64,000 nucleotides of DNA from Desmodesmus armatus (lineage: Eukaryota > Chlorophyta > Chlorophyceae > Sphaeropleales > Scenedesmaceae), in assembly GCA_007449985.2 (NCBI GenBank), contig VIIQ02000006.1, positions 682,001-746,000 of the forward strand. Direction: 5' to 3'. Numbering within the stretch: the first letter of the stretch is position 1; every line of letters starts with the position of its first letter. Under the pieces are notes generated by a model that did no database searches, had not been told where the DNA came from, and saw only the letters and a list, made by a program, of their open reading frames with translations. The position numbers were made by a program, and so were the translations under genes. Positions 49,440 to 60,950 of this stretch are shown here, one piece after another.

Positions 49440-51598
49440 TATGTATGGGGGTCACTGGAGCTACTGTTACAAAAGAACAGCAGCAACACCACACACGGTG
49501 CTTACAATTGCACTGGTTTGAGACAGATGCAGTGTTGACAAATCCAGCCCTGTGATTCCCGTGACACACCCTCCCTCCTGCAGCTGCTCCCTTGCCACAC
49601 AGTGTCCCTCCTTTCACACTGCCGATCCCACACCCACAACCACAGTAGAACCGCACTCTCACAAACAAAATTCCTAGATGTCATGGTGAGAAGTAGCAGC
49701 TGAATTGCACTGATGTGTCAGGACATGTGCCCGCTGTGTCCACTGGCATGCACGCTCCTGTGGCGATGTTGCGTTCGTAAGCTTCTACGCAACTTCAGGA
49801 TTCCTTGGATGGTGAGATGGTTCATGCATTGGCTGGATGCACTCCCTGTGTCTATACACGTACGCACCCCCCCCTCCCCCCCCCCCCCCCGCCTCCAGAG
49901 CCCCCCCCCTCCTCACCTGTCAATGCCAGTGATGCCATACTCCTTCAGAAACATACATTGACGTGTGACATCCCCCCCCCCCCCAAATACCCCCCTCTGT
50001 CTGCTCACCTGTCAATGCCAGTGATGCCATACTCCTTCATGAACACCCTGCCCAGCCAGCCACCTGCTGAGTGTGCCAGCAGCGTGATGGGCCCACCATC
50101 CACCTCCCGCTTGAGTTCGTCCATGGCCTGTGCCATGCGGTCCAGGTACCAGTTGACTGCAGGGCGGGGCTTGAGGGTGCCCTTCCACCAGTTGACATCT
50201 GTCAGTGCGGCTGCGTTCCTGCCCCAGTCTGGACGCCCAACCTGAGGCAAGGCAGCACCAGCAGCAGTGAAGGCAGCAGAAGCGATGGCAGTGGAGCGGT
50301 ATAGTAAAAGGGCTGCTGTGTGGGAGCAAGGGAGCTAGCCCACCAGCGCTGCTGTGAAGGCTGTCTGTATTGATGGGGTGACCTCACACAATTTCATGGG
50401 CTCTGTGTGTGCTACCCAGCTGATGATGCTGCATGCTTTGAACGTTGGTACATAGAAACTGCTGTCTGGCAGAGCCCCCATGCCATGCATGCTACTGCAT
50501 CATGACAGGGCGCTGATGGGGTGCTACCACTACTAATATGGTAGGTGGACACGCGGTGGTGCACTGCACTCTGTGGTGTCAAGCCCTGGTCACACCTGCA
50601 CAACACGTGTTGATAGTCCTCTGTCATTCAGGTGTTGCGACAGGCCTGCATAGTCTGCAGAATTGTTCGCCAGCCCTGGCAGAATCAACACTCCCCGTGA
50701 TTCTGCCGCTGCTGTGCTGCCATTACCAGCAGCCTTGGCCAGGCGAGGCCCTGCACACATATTTAGGTGTTAGGGCATCCTAGCGAAGGGGTGAGGCCGA
50801 AAGACCCTCGATGTGAGGGGTTGATCAGCGTCTTTGGAGGGTGTGAGTGCCTACTGACTCACTGGTGGTGCAGCTGACCCTGCCAACGCCAGCGCTTGTC
50901 TGCAGCTGCATCTGCCTTCACTGAAATTATATGAAGAATTGAAAACGTCTTTGAGGCGCCCTCTGGATGACAGTGTGACACCAGCCTGGCAGGCAGATCG
51001 AGTTTGAGGTTGACCTCGGCTTGGGTTGAAATGGCACTTCTCGCAGTTACAGCAACGTCATAAACGCTTAAGGATTGGCTTGAACCTTCAAGCAGTTCAA
51101 CTGAGTTGACTTGAAGGATGACCTTTCCTCTTGTCAGGATTTAAAGGCTGACAGCTGTCTCCAACCCCCATATGGGGGATGCATCCCGCCTTCTGAGCAC
51201 TATCCTCAGCTGCTCGCGATGACTACTGGCTGCTCATGTGTCAGGAGGTGAGGGGATTGCCCACTGCATCTATCACCAGCCACATAGACACTGCATGAGC
51301 CTACGGTACACCCTAGGAGCATGCCAGGGACAGCAGGAGCGCAACTGCTGCACTAGGTGACAAAGTCACGACCATGGGGTGCGTGTAATGAGGCAGGAGT
51401 GGTACGCTCAGGATTCATACCATCACCATGTGCCACAGCATGCTGCATTTTTTTGTCAGCACTAGACACGCACGGCGCAGCAGGTCGCCCAGTGGCGCGA
51501 CGCATAAATACGAGTTTGTTCACATGCAGCAATCGTGATAAGTCATGGCGTACGATGCGAGCGGCTGCCTGTGTCCAGCATTCATGTACAAAGAACAC
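47586..51598 (-). CDS. Plant-type alpha/beta hydrolase (lipase-like), probably organellar
   Basis: Seven minus-strand exons, 51421-51598, 50596-50750, 50009-50241, 49279-49399, 48507-48605, 47992-48128 and 47586-47745, join in phases 1, 0, 2, 0, 0 and 2; 360 residues. After a basic, Ser/Ala-containing N-terminus (possible transit peptide, start also possible at an internal ATG at 51505) comes GVLILPGLANNSADY, RPDWGRNAAALTDVNWW, and the nucleophile elbow LLAHSAGGWLGRVF with Ser169. Then follow YITLGSPH, GVVDQTRGILTW, VKYVTIAGKFVKG, VCGDAEVWGDFIVP and CFHSPLG, which supply the likely acid and His of the triad. The order of motifs matches a conserved plant/algal esterase/lipase-like family; substrate unknown. 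Introns hold long G/C runs and copies of exon ends. Confidence 0.85.
48133..48156. repeat. 24-nt pure poly-G run at an intron acceptor
   Basis: On the minus strand this is a C24 tract immediately before the CGCAG acceptor of the exon starting at 48128. Confidence 0.9.
49141..49320 (-). repeat. Duplicated exon 3' edge with donor in the hydrolase gene (GAYHPE end)
   Basis: The true exon end at 49279 (DAAPGAYHPE then GTAAGG) is mirrored by a diverged copy at 49141-49175 in the downstream intron, including a donor (GTGAGG). A C/G-run lies between them (~49211-49229). Confidence 0.8.
49913..50053 (-). repeat. Duplicated exon 3' edge with donor in the hydrolase gene (EYGITGID end)
   Basis: The true exon end at 50009 (MKEYGITGID, then AG/GTGAG) is copied at ~49913-49948 in the intron with the same donor; C-runs at 49867-49917 and 49972-49984 flank the copy. 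Confidence 0.82.
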
Positions 51599-52860
51599 CA
51601 GGCTGCTCTTGGCAAGCTGAGGGGCTGCAGGCAGGTTCTTTTTGCAACGTCAACAGCCTCTACCCGTACAGGTTCAGGTGTGAGCATCACCTACAGTGCA
51701 GGCACAGAGCTACAGCCTCTAACTGGGTGGAAGATGGGGCATGTACAGTTGTAAGCTAGGAGCGCAACATCACATCAGGAGTGCACCAATTCCAGACAGC
51801 GCTGCTGCAACACACAAAGTTCTTGCCATGGCGCTGACCAGGGGGTTCCTGTGAAGCTGATGTGTGGGTCCGCATACATGGTGACCATGTGCTGCAGTCG
51901 CTGTCGTCAGTTCTGACGGCAGCTTGAGTTTTGTGGCGGTGCTGAACCAGCACAGAGTGTCCTCAACAGGCAGTAGGCCTGCTCCTGCGCAGGAGCGGGC
52001 AGCGCTCAAGATGGTGTAGCTCAAGTGCACTGGGCTGTGTGCCGCGCGCAGTGTGCTGACTGCTGCCAAAGTGCCAAAGGGCAAGGCACAATGCGACTAG
52101 TTGGCTACTGCAGTATCCTGCCACGCCTGCAGGATGGCGCAAATATGTATCTGCATGTTCAGCTGGCAGCACTGGCACAAACTTCTTTTAGGCAACTGTG
52201 CTCTACACACGCAAGCTATGAAGGGTGGTGCTGTCGACTTGTGTTGCTCAGCCCTTTCTGCCACCAAATTTAAAGGAAACGTCTGTACCTACTTTCTGTA
52301 CCACTCACACGCATCAGCCGCACAGGAAAACAGCTATTCAATTTAGTTGAAGGATGTTCACGGCGTGCATCTAACAAAGCAGAGCAATATCGCGAGCTCG
52401 TGTGCGTGCAGTTGATCTCAACCGTCTGCGCCAACCGTCGAAGTAACAACTCACAAAATGTGAGTTTTTTTCAACCCACAAAAATATGCACCAGCGGCCT
52501 TGTGTGCTTGTGTATGTAAGTTTGAAACGGTAACCGCGCGCCCCATCACTAGCCTGCACGCGTCACGCAACCCGGCCATCAGGTCGCTGCCTGCATTTCA
52601 GAGTGCTGCCTGCTCTGCAGCGGATCACCTGGCCCTTTGTTCTTATCCAGAACTCTCGCAGATCAAGGTGGGAGTACCGCATCTGGAACTGTAGGTTGGG
52701 CACATCCTGCTGCAGGCTTGAGGTGCAGCAGCAGTCACAGCAGCCAGCTAACAGAAGGGCCTCATTGCAAATCCGGACAGGCTCAATAGTTTGACAACTT
52801 GCCGTCGCTCTCACACTACCCCCTTTTGAACATTCTGCAGATCATCCACTCTCCTGCACG
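51599..52860. promoter_or_regulatory. Divergent region between hydrolase and MYND genes
   Basis: Should contain both promoters. Most of it (51826-52455) is one arm of an inverted repeat. An ORF at 51545-51754 (plus) overlaps the hydrolase first exon antisense and is not supported. Confidence 0.4.
51826..52455 (+). repeat. Left arm of ~600 bp diverged inverted repeat around the MYND gene
   Basis: Matches the reverse complement of 56505-57092 along its length; examples are GTCGACTTGTGTTGCTCAGC at ~52228, GCATGTTCAGCTGGCAGCA at ~52153 and GTTGATCTCAACCGTCTGCG at ~52411. Confidence 0.8.
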
Positions 52861-55800
52861 ATGCTCAGCACAGCCCAGGCCCTGCAGGAGTGGGACAAGG
52901 TCCTCAAGCTGCTGAATGAGGCCAGAACACATGCTGCTGCACACCCCAACCAGCTAACACCCCCAGAAGGTCTCAAGGTCCGCCTGAAAAGCAGCGTTTT
53001 TGTGTTGCAAAAAAAGCTGGCATCGCCGGTGACTACATGGAAGCAGCTGCTGAAACTGAAGGTAAGCGCACAAGCACAGTCGCAGCAAGTGCGGGCCTCA
53101 AGTGACTCTCAATGTTGGGGAGTATAAATGCATTTTGAACAGAGGTCAGGCCAGCTTGATGCTTGTGTTTTCCATCATCTTGCTTACAAAGCCTCAGGCT
53201 TTGATCATCCAAACCAGAGTGTCCTACAGCGATCTTAGCTGAGCAGTCACCAAGGCACTTGAGCATGCATGCACTGCGCACTGCTGCAGCGTTACTCCAA
53301 CGTCATGCCTGCCTGCGCCCGCTGTGCACGGCTGTACCATGCTGCAGGTTCCTTACCTGGTGCTAGGTGCATGCAGCGACCTCATGGCGACATATACATT
53401 TGAGCCCACCTTGCCAGTACGCAGCTTGGCAGCACTACTGTTTGCACATGCTGATGAAACGCTACCCCCTGTCAACGCCAGCACCACCCACCCCAGCAGC
53501 AGTAGCAGCACCAACACCAGCAGCGGCCTGTCAGCCATGCATCTGTTGTGGGAGCAGGTTGAGCAGTCTGGCCTCCTGCAGGCGCTGCCGGACCAGCTGA
53601 GCTGCACCTTGCAAGAGCTGCACGGTCGCATGCCAAGCCAAGCCTCAGGCAATGCTGACAGGCTCCTGAGCCGGCACCCTCTGAGTCTACTGTTCCTGCT
53701 CGAGAGCTTGCTGCGCCTGTATCCCTCCCTCCTCACAGTTCACCCAGCAGGGCAGCAGTGTGTTGTGCCAGCCATGCAGTTGTGCTTCAGCAGCCTTCAG
53801 CACATCAGCACGGCTCTGGCGCAGGGAGGGCGACAGGAGTGGATGCCGGGGTGCGTGGATGTTGTTGTCCGGGTGTTGGGCTATCCCGCAGATGCTTGGA
53901 AGACACTTCTGAAGAGTCTCCCTAGCCAGCGGCCAACCGGCCACAGCACCACCACCAGCAGCAGTGGCAGCAGCCAGCGGGAAGTAGCCCTAGCAATGCT
54001 GAAAGCTGAGCAGACAACGCAGTGGGCATGCCTGGGACTTGTGGTGCCCATGCTGGCCCACCATCTGCAGCAAGTAAACCGTGCTGACACATCCACCGGC
54101 AACGCCAGCACCAGCACCAGCAGCACGCCATCTCAGAGGAGTGCAGCAACCAGCGTTCCCCCCACTGGGTCTGCAGGCCCTCCTTCCCTGAGTGGGTCTG
54201 GTGACCAGTGGCTGCCTGTAGCCCTAGCCCCCACCATGCCAGCAGCATACAGCAGCATGTTGGAGCCGCTGGGGTGCAGCAGGGAGGTGGGGCTGTGGCT
54301 GGCAGCACGGATGTCATGTGCAGCAGTGGACGTCAGCGAGCGCGGAGTGACAGGGCTGTCCCCTCAGCAGCGAGCAGCCTGGGCGCGCTCTGCTCACTGC
54401 CTTGTGCTGGGTGGCTTGGAGGTGTACCACCTGCAGCAGCGAGCTCTTATGACCCACCGTGTCGTGCAGCCACAGACAGCAGCCCTGCACCTGTCTGTCT
54501 CAGCCATGGGCCTGCAGTGGCTGTCAGACTTGCCCCCTGATACCCTGTTGCGCTGGCCGGAGAGCTGCAATAGGGTGTGCCACAAGGCGTGGGACGCCTA
54601 CAAATTTGGCCAAATGCTTTTAGAGCTGCAGGGGCTGCAGGGGGTGCAGGAGTTGCAGGGGCTGCAGGGTGACCTACTTGCAGAGCTCACTGAGCATGGC
54701 ATGCTGGAGCAGCCAGCGGCAGGGGCTGCGGAGCGGGCCATGTCTGCAAACCAGCTTGTGGCACAGCTGGGTGCTTCTGTGGCTGACAAGATGCTAGGTC
54801 TGCACCGCGGCTTGACAGACGATGCAGCCCCCAGCACAGTCAGCAGCAGCAGCGGCGGGGCGAGCAGGGGCAACGATGGCAGCGGCGGCCGCATGCTGCT
54901 GCAGTCGTGCCAGCACGTCAGCACACCTATGGCTGCAGCAATCGGCACGGCAGCTGACCTAGAGGACTCCCCTGCAGCCACCCAGCTCCTGCAAGAGGGT
55001 CCGAGGGAGGTCCCGCAGCTGCCTGTGCAGTCTGCGCAGTGCTGCAAGCTGCTGCAGGACTGTGTGCGTCTGGCAGCAGCAGCACCCTTGAGCAACGTGG
55101 ACCCGCACACAACTAACACCATGCTGGAGTGTGTTGCCTCTCTGTTAGGTGCCGTGGAGGCTGTGTCCAACACTGCCGCTACTCACACCATAGGCCCCCT
55201 GGTTGCTGCCCCTGCAATGGATGTGAGTAGTCCTGATGCGCTGCAGCTGTTTGGCCTGCTGTGCAGTTTGCTCAAGGTGGAACACCGTGCTGGCAGCAGC
55301 ACCAGTAGCAGCATGGCAGCAGCATGGGTGCTTCGCGGCATAGGTGGTGATAAGGAGGATGTCAGCACATCAGTGTTGGCAGCAGCTGGTGCTGTGACTG
55401 CAGTCACATCCGTGCTGAGAGGTGCCATGGACGTCCATGTCGACAATGATTCTTCGCAAGGTGGTACTTGCGCTGGCGGCAGCGGCAGCAGCAATAACTT
55501 GTCAAGCAGCAGCGGAAGCAGCAGCAGCGGCAGCACTGCCCACAGCAGTAAGGTTGCAGCAGCGCTGCCGTGGCTGGTACTGCTGGGGCGCTGCTGCTGT
55601 GCCTGCGCTGTGCTGGTGCAGCGCTGGCAGGGCAGCATGCTGTTTACCAAGGGTCCGACCTTTCAGAGTCTTAAGATACTGGCAGGCACCCTGGAGAGTG
55701 TGGTCAGGTGGCTGGCAGCAGCCGGCACGCAGCATGAGCTGTGTGCCATGGGGTACAAGCCACATGACCTGCAGCAGCAGCTGGCAGAGACAGCACAAGC

Positions 55801-56194
55801 GCTCCGTTCCCTCACTAGTGAGCCACTAGCTGCAGCTGCAGGTGTGTCTGACACTGAAGGAGGCAACCATGTTGCGGCAGGTACAGCAGGGCCGGCAGGG
55901 GTGCAGGCAGTTGAGGGGCAGCTGCAGGCAGCTGGCAGGGCGCTGGCCTGCTTTGCCATCCCTCACGCCTGCAACAACCCAGCCTGCAGGAATGTTTGTG
56001 GCCCCTCAGAGGCACGGCTGGTGGGGGGCCGCAGTTGCGTCTGCGCTGGCTGCCGCACAGCGCGCTACTGCGGGAGGGTTTGCCAGCGTGCGGCCTGGCA
56101 GCAGCACAAGCTTGTGTGCAAGGCACTGGCGGCAGCAGCAACAGCAGCAACACAAGCAGCAGTTGGTGAGGTGGCAGAGTCCACTACAGCTTAG
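52861..56194 (+). CDS. MYND-type zinc-finger protein, 1015 aa
   Basis: Two phase-0 exons: 52861-53061 (MLSTAQALQEWDKVLKLLNE onward) and 53348-56194 (stop 56192-56194). An upstream exon cannot be excluded. Nearly the whole protein is helical Leu/Ala/Gln-rich sequence broken by Ser/Thr/Gly linkers, with a local LQGLQGVQELQGLQG repeat near 54628-54670. The C-terminus (residues ~942-992) is a MYND finger: CNNPACRNVC, CVCAGC, then YCGRVCQRAAWQQHKLVC, with the Cys/His spacing for two zinc ions. MYND fingers mediate protein contacts. Large proteins with one C-terminal MYND finger form a big family in Chlamydomonadales; their function is unknown. Confidence 0.82.
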
Positions 56195-56504
56195 CCGGAT
56201 GCTGAGGCTGGCAGTGGGTTGGCGGTGTGACCTTATGTTTTAGTGCGAAAGCAAGCTGGCTTGCTGCGACGGTGCAGTCACTGCATCAGCACATGCAGTT
56301 GCCAGTCACTTTGTGATTGTCAAGGTAACACCTATAAACGTTGTAGCTAGGCCCACCGTCCCCATGGCACCATCACAGCATGAGGCCCCGGGGGTTGCTA
56401 CCGAAATCAAGGGCAGCTGTGCCACCTGCTGCTCTGGCCCACTACTGTGGGGTGCGATTTCGTCTTTGGTTGACCGACACAAACAAACGGGGCCGTTTCT
56501 CCAG

Positions 56505-57092
56505 AAAACATTTCCAGTTACCTCGGCGGTTGGCGCAGGCGGTTGAGATCAAATGTTCGCACACGAGTTCGCCACGACGCTCTACTTTCTTAGCTCCGCA
56601 TCGTGGTCGTCGTTCATTTACATTTGATAGCTTGTTTTTGTGCGCCTGCTGGGTGTGAGCTGCCCCAAGCCAGTACCATAAGGTACAGACGTTTCCTGTT
56701 GTGGCAGAAAGGGCTGAGCAACACAAGTCGACAGCACAACCCTTGCCTGTGTACAGCACAGCCTGAGAACCATTTGTGCCATTGCTGCTAGCTGAACATG
56801 CGGATCCATATTGGCGCCGTCCTGCAGGTGTGGCAGTAGCCAAGTAGTTGCAACGTACCCTGTCAATAGCAGCAATCAGCACACTGCGCGCGCCACGTGG
56901 CACGCATCCCAGTACACATGAGCTGCACCGGTTGCGCGCTGGCAGCTCCTGCTTACTGCCCTGTTGAAGACACTCTGTGCTGTTCTGTCCCCGCCAACAC
57001 AACTCAAGCTGCCTTAGTCACTGACGACAGCGCCTGCAGCACACAGTCATACGCACACTGCTTCACAGCCACCGCCTGGTCAGCGCCACGGC
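56505..57092 (-). repeat. Right arm of the inverted repeat around the MYND gene
   Basis: Reverse complement of 51826-52455 with many substitutions and indels. Sequence just beyond both ends (past ~57095 and before ~56500) no longer matches. Confidence 0.8.
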
Positions 57093-57779
57093 GGCAACTG
57101 TGTGAGCTGCAGCAACGCTCTCTGCAACTGCTGGACCCCTGGTGTGATGGTGCTTCTCCAGGCTTGCACATGACGTGAGGCCGACAAACCCCTGCAACAT
57201 GGCACAGCACAACACCACACAGACAGCGCCAGGCATGATACGGCATCTTAGTGTAAGCAGCCCACGCAAGGAGAAGGCCGGGACTCGTGGTGCTGTGAAG
57301 CGCTTCACTTGTGGCTAGCCACAAGAGACCTGCAGCAGGAAGCGTTGGCTTGTACATGCCGTTCTCGGTGCAGGTACGTGTGCTCTGAGCAGCGCATGCC
57401 GGGGCGGCAACGTGTTGAGCACAGTCTGATCAAATCAAGTTGTATTTGTCAGTGGTCCACAGTCTTCACGTGCCGACACTGCAATGGCAATGCAGATTGT
57501 ACCAACCTCTTCCAACGCTGCGGGAGACATGTGACGCACCGGAAACCACTCAATATGTTGAGGACAAACATGACAGCAGCATTGATGGCCAGCCCACAAG
57601 CCTGGCCCCAGCATGTGGCAGTGAGGGGGTGGGGGGGGGGGTGGGGGTTCAGGTCAACGGAGAATATGGGCCTGCAATCCTGCCGCAACTTCAGGACAGA
57701 GCCTTCAAATGACAGGACAATGTACCAGCAGCGCTGATTGGGAAACACTACCTGCGTGAATACAATGTGTGAGTGACAT
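57093..57779. other. Unresolved region with overlapping open frames
   Basis: Between 57420 and 57740 all three readings (two plus-strand frames, one minus) are open and protein-like in parts, for example CICQWSTVFTCRHCNGNADC in one plus frame and EYGPAILPQLQDRAF in another. I could not choose a frame from splice sites. A 42-bp segment at ~57586-57627 recurs, diverged, at ~63070-63106. Confidence 0.25.
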
Positions 57780-57992
57780 ATGACTCAGCACCTGACGCCT
57801 GCAGGTACAGTCAGCGCCAGTGACAGCTTCACCTGCGATACAAGGCATATACATGTGTTTGTTGTGTGTCGCTCTGACCGACTGCATGATGGCTCAGGAG
57901 TTACTGTGGGGTACAGCGGCACAACAGCGGCACTGCATGAACAGCATGTCAAGCTGCACAGGGAAGCTTGTGCAAAAGGAATGGTGAGAAGT
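57780..57992 (+). CDS. Exon-like segment of an unidentified gene
   Basis: The frame from ATG 57780 gives SASDSFTCDTRHIHVFVVC, then RSDRLHDGSGVTVGYSGTT and HEQHVKLHREACAKGM, ending at a GTGAGA donor near 57983. Composition is convincingly protein-like, but I could not link it to neighbouring exons; a Gln/Asn-rich open segment at ~58140-58300 is a possible next exon. No family recognised. Confidence 0.3.
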
Positions 57993-58647
57993 AGCGGGTA
58001 AGCCTGCTACAGGCCCAGTGTCATCAGGTTGTTTGCGGTTTCGCCCTTGCTCAAGGGGCTCGTCAGATGGCAGGAAGCTACCATGACCGCACCCTGCAGC
58101 AGTTACTAGCACAGCAAATGGGGGTGGGGGGACCTAAGACCTTCAAGTTGATGGCAGCATCCAATTTCAACACCAGCAGAACCCCAACAGCACCACTCAA
58201 ACACAGCAGGCAGTGGCACCCCATTCATACGTCCAGGCAGTCCCCGTAGCCACCTCAGCTGCACACCCCACCTGGGCCAGCCTGCAGACCAACTCAGCGC
58301 ACTCAAACCTCAGGACCTGGGCTCTAAGGCTACTGTGGCAGCTGGCACCACACAGCTGGCACCACAATTGGTGGGCCCACCGACAACACACACCCGCAAG
58401 CTCAACAGACAAAAAAACAACTGGAGTGCGTGGTTGGTGCATTGGTTGATTGGGTGCGCTTGTAGTGCAGACGGCAGAGGGACAGCAGAGGCAGGAGGGA
58501 ACACAAAGGTTCATTATGGTCAAACAAACTGTTGATGCTCTATGGCTGAAATTCCAGAAAGAAACGTGCTTCCTGCTTCCTGCCACCAACCCCCTGCCAG
58601 CTGTGACGCTGTGGAGGCACATGCGCAGAGAAGGTTCTGCGACTAGG
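57993..58647. other. Unresolved: Gln/Asn/Thr-rich open segments
   Basis: At ~58140-58300 one plus frame reads DGSIQFQHQQNPNSTTQTQQ and on to VPVATSAAHPTWASL. It resembles the disordered part of a regulatory protein but lacks a clear splice context. Confidence 0.2.
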
Positions 58648-59648
58648 CTGGTTTCTGTGCTGCTGCCTAAACATGGAATGTCTGCCGCTGTGGCATGGCC
58701 TTTACCACAGCGGCAGAGGAAGAGGAACTGGCACACTAGCAAGCAGCAGGACGCCCTTTACGTGGTGAGTTCCACAGGGCATTCAGTGTTAAGGGTGGAT
58801 TCCCCACTGTCCTGCTGCCGCGGCTGCACTGATCCTGGGCTGGTTTCTGTTCTGCCACTGCCGCTGCCACTGCCTCAACATGAAATGCCTGCCGCAGTGA
58901 TATGGCATTTACCACAGCGGCAGGAGAACAGGAGCTGGCACACTAGCAAGCAGCAGGACGCCCTCTACGTGGTGAGTTCCACAGGGCATTCAGTGTTAAG
59001 GGTGGGTTCCCCACTGTCCTGCTGCCGCGGCTGCACTGATCTTGGCCTGGTTTCTGTGCTGCCGCTGCCGCTGTAAGTGCCTAACATGAAATGTCTGCCG
59101 CTGTGGCATGGCATTTACCACAGCGGCAGAAAAACAGGAGCTGTCACACTAGCAAGCAGCAGGACGCCCTTTCCGTGGTGAGTTCCACAGGGCATTCAGT
59201 GTCAAGGGTGGGTTCCCCACTGTCCTGCTGCCGCGGCTGCACTGATCTTGGGCTGGTTTCTGTGCTGCCGCTGCCGCTGTAACTGCCTAACATGAAATGG
59301 CTGCCGCTGTGGCATGGCATTTACCACAGCGGCAGAGGAACAGGAGCTGGCACACTAGCAAGCAGCAGGACGCCCTTTACGTGGTGAGTTCCACAGGGCA
59401 TTCAGTGTTATAGGTGGGTTCCCCACTGTCCTGCTGCCGCGGCTGCACTGATCTTGGGCTGGTTTCTGTGCTGCCGCTGCCGCTGTAACTGCCTAACATG
59501 AAATGGCTGCCGCTGTGGCATGGCATTTACCACAGCGGCAGAGGAACAGGAGCTGGCACACTAGCAAGCAGCAGGACGCCCTTTCCGTGGTGAGTTCCAC
59601 AGGGCATTCAGTGTTATGTGGTGGGTTCCCCACTGTCCTGCTGCCGCC
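58648..59648 (+). repeat. Five-copy satellite, ~206 bp unit, each with a hairpin
   Basis: Units begin at 58648, 58840, 59047, 59253 and 59459 (192 bp for the first step, then 206-207). They are >90% identical. Each carries a palindrome CTGCCGCTGTGG / CCACAGCGGCAG separated by ~11 nt (59095-59129 in unit 3); unit 2 has mutations in the left arm. Each also carries GTGGTGAGTTCC, a donor-like site. The frame is open across units 1-3 but ends at TAA in later ones. Confidence 0.9.
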
Positions 59649-60256
59649 CTACTCAGTACCAGGTCCCTTCTGCTGTTGCACTGCTGACCTAAGACATGAG
59701 CAAGTATCAGCATCACACCTGAAGGAGACACACCTGGCTTGTGGTGCATGTGTGGACTGCGGTAGGCTGCGGAAGGCGGTCGATCCACCCAGTGCGAGGA
59801 GCACACGAGCAGAATTGGGGATGGCGCCCCATGAAAGCAGCACCTGCAAGCGAGCAGCCAAGCACAGCAGAACGCGAGCAACAGGCTGTTGAGCTCATAA
59901 CAAACAACCAAGACAAGGAAAACCAAAGCTGACAGGGGCTAGGACTGGGAAGGCACCTGTCCTGTAGGTGAACATCGGCAAGCAGGGTCAGCCAGCAGAG
60001 GGCCCCTACCGTACCTTGCAGGTCACTACATTCCAATCATTATGTGCTCAGAACCTTCACAGCCTTGCTCGCTGGGCCGGAATAGCAACTGAGGCTCCAG
60101 CTCGGACAGCGAGCCTGTGGGGCTGCCTTGTCATATGACAATGCCGAATGCATTCGGCAGCATCCGCCTTGCTCGGAAACGATATCTGATGACAGTGTTG
60201 CTTCTGTGATTGAGCGAGGAGCTGAGGAAATCCTCAAGGAGGTGCATTTGCCTTGA
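59649..60256 (+). other. Two exon-like 3' segments, gene not resolved
   Basis: After the satellite, one plus frame reads HLKETHLACGACVDCGRLRK to a stop at ~59892 and another ends EREQQAVELITNNQDKENQS at 59932. At ~60085-60256 a third open stretch reads ALSYDNAECIRQHPPCSE, TISDDSVASVIERGAEE and ILKEVHLP then TGA. These look like C-terminal exons of one or more plus-strand genes; I cannot join them. Confidence 0.25.
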
Positions 60257-60435
60257 CAGTATTGGACTAGAGGAACAAGAAAATACACATAAATGACGCT
60301 GAAGCAATGCTGAACGGATGGATGCTCGATTGATTGAGTGCTGACAAGGTACCCAGATATGTACCCCCCAAATCCACCAGCGATGCTGAGCCCCGATCAC
60401 CCAAAACCCTCTCCGTCCGGTAGGAAACGCAGAGT

Positions 60436-60903
60436 AGTGCAACGTTCCACAAACTGTCGTGTTTCAACTGTTGCTTGTGTCGGGTGGAGGTGGACAGCCG
60501 GACTGTGCCAGCACCAGCAGAGCTGAGCCCCCATGGACTGCTGCTGAGTTGGCACATCGGACCTGCCTGGCTCGGCCATGCGCAGCGGGTGGCTTGTATT
60601 GCGAAAGATTACCGCTGTCACAGACTATGTGTGCTGGTGACAGAGGGCACAGGCGATGTGGTTGAAACCTGTGGGTTACTGCTAAAGCTCAAGCAGATCG
60701 TCAGTTCACAGGTGAGTGCCACATGCATGTATTGGTTCTCAACAAAATGCAAGCTGTTTTCATGTGCAAGTACATTTCCAGCAATATTGCCACTGATACA
60801 AGCCATGTACAATTGACTGTTTTGTCTTTGTGCCCCACCTGTCAGCTTGCTCAGCAGGCACAGCGGCCTTGGTGTCAGGCATAGAGGCCTCCTGCTATGT
60901 GCG

Positions 60904-60950
<47 letters not shown>

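Noticed and set aside
57309..57998. Transposase or KDZ-type element in the unresolved 57-kb region
   Set aside because: Cys/His-rich pieces suggested it, but no catalytic core or terminal repeats could be identified and the frame is ambiguous.
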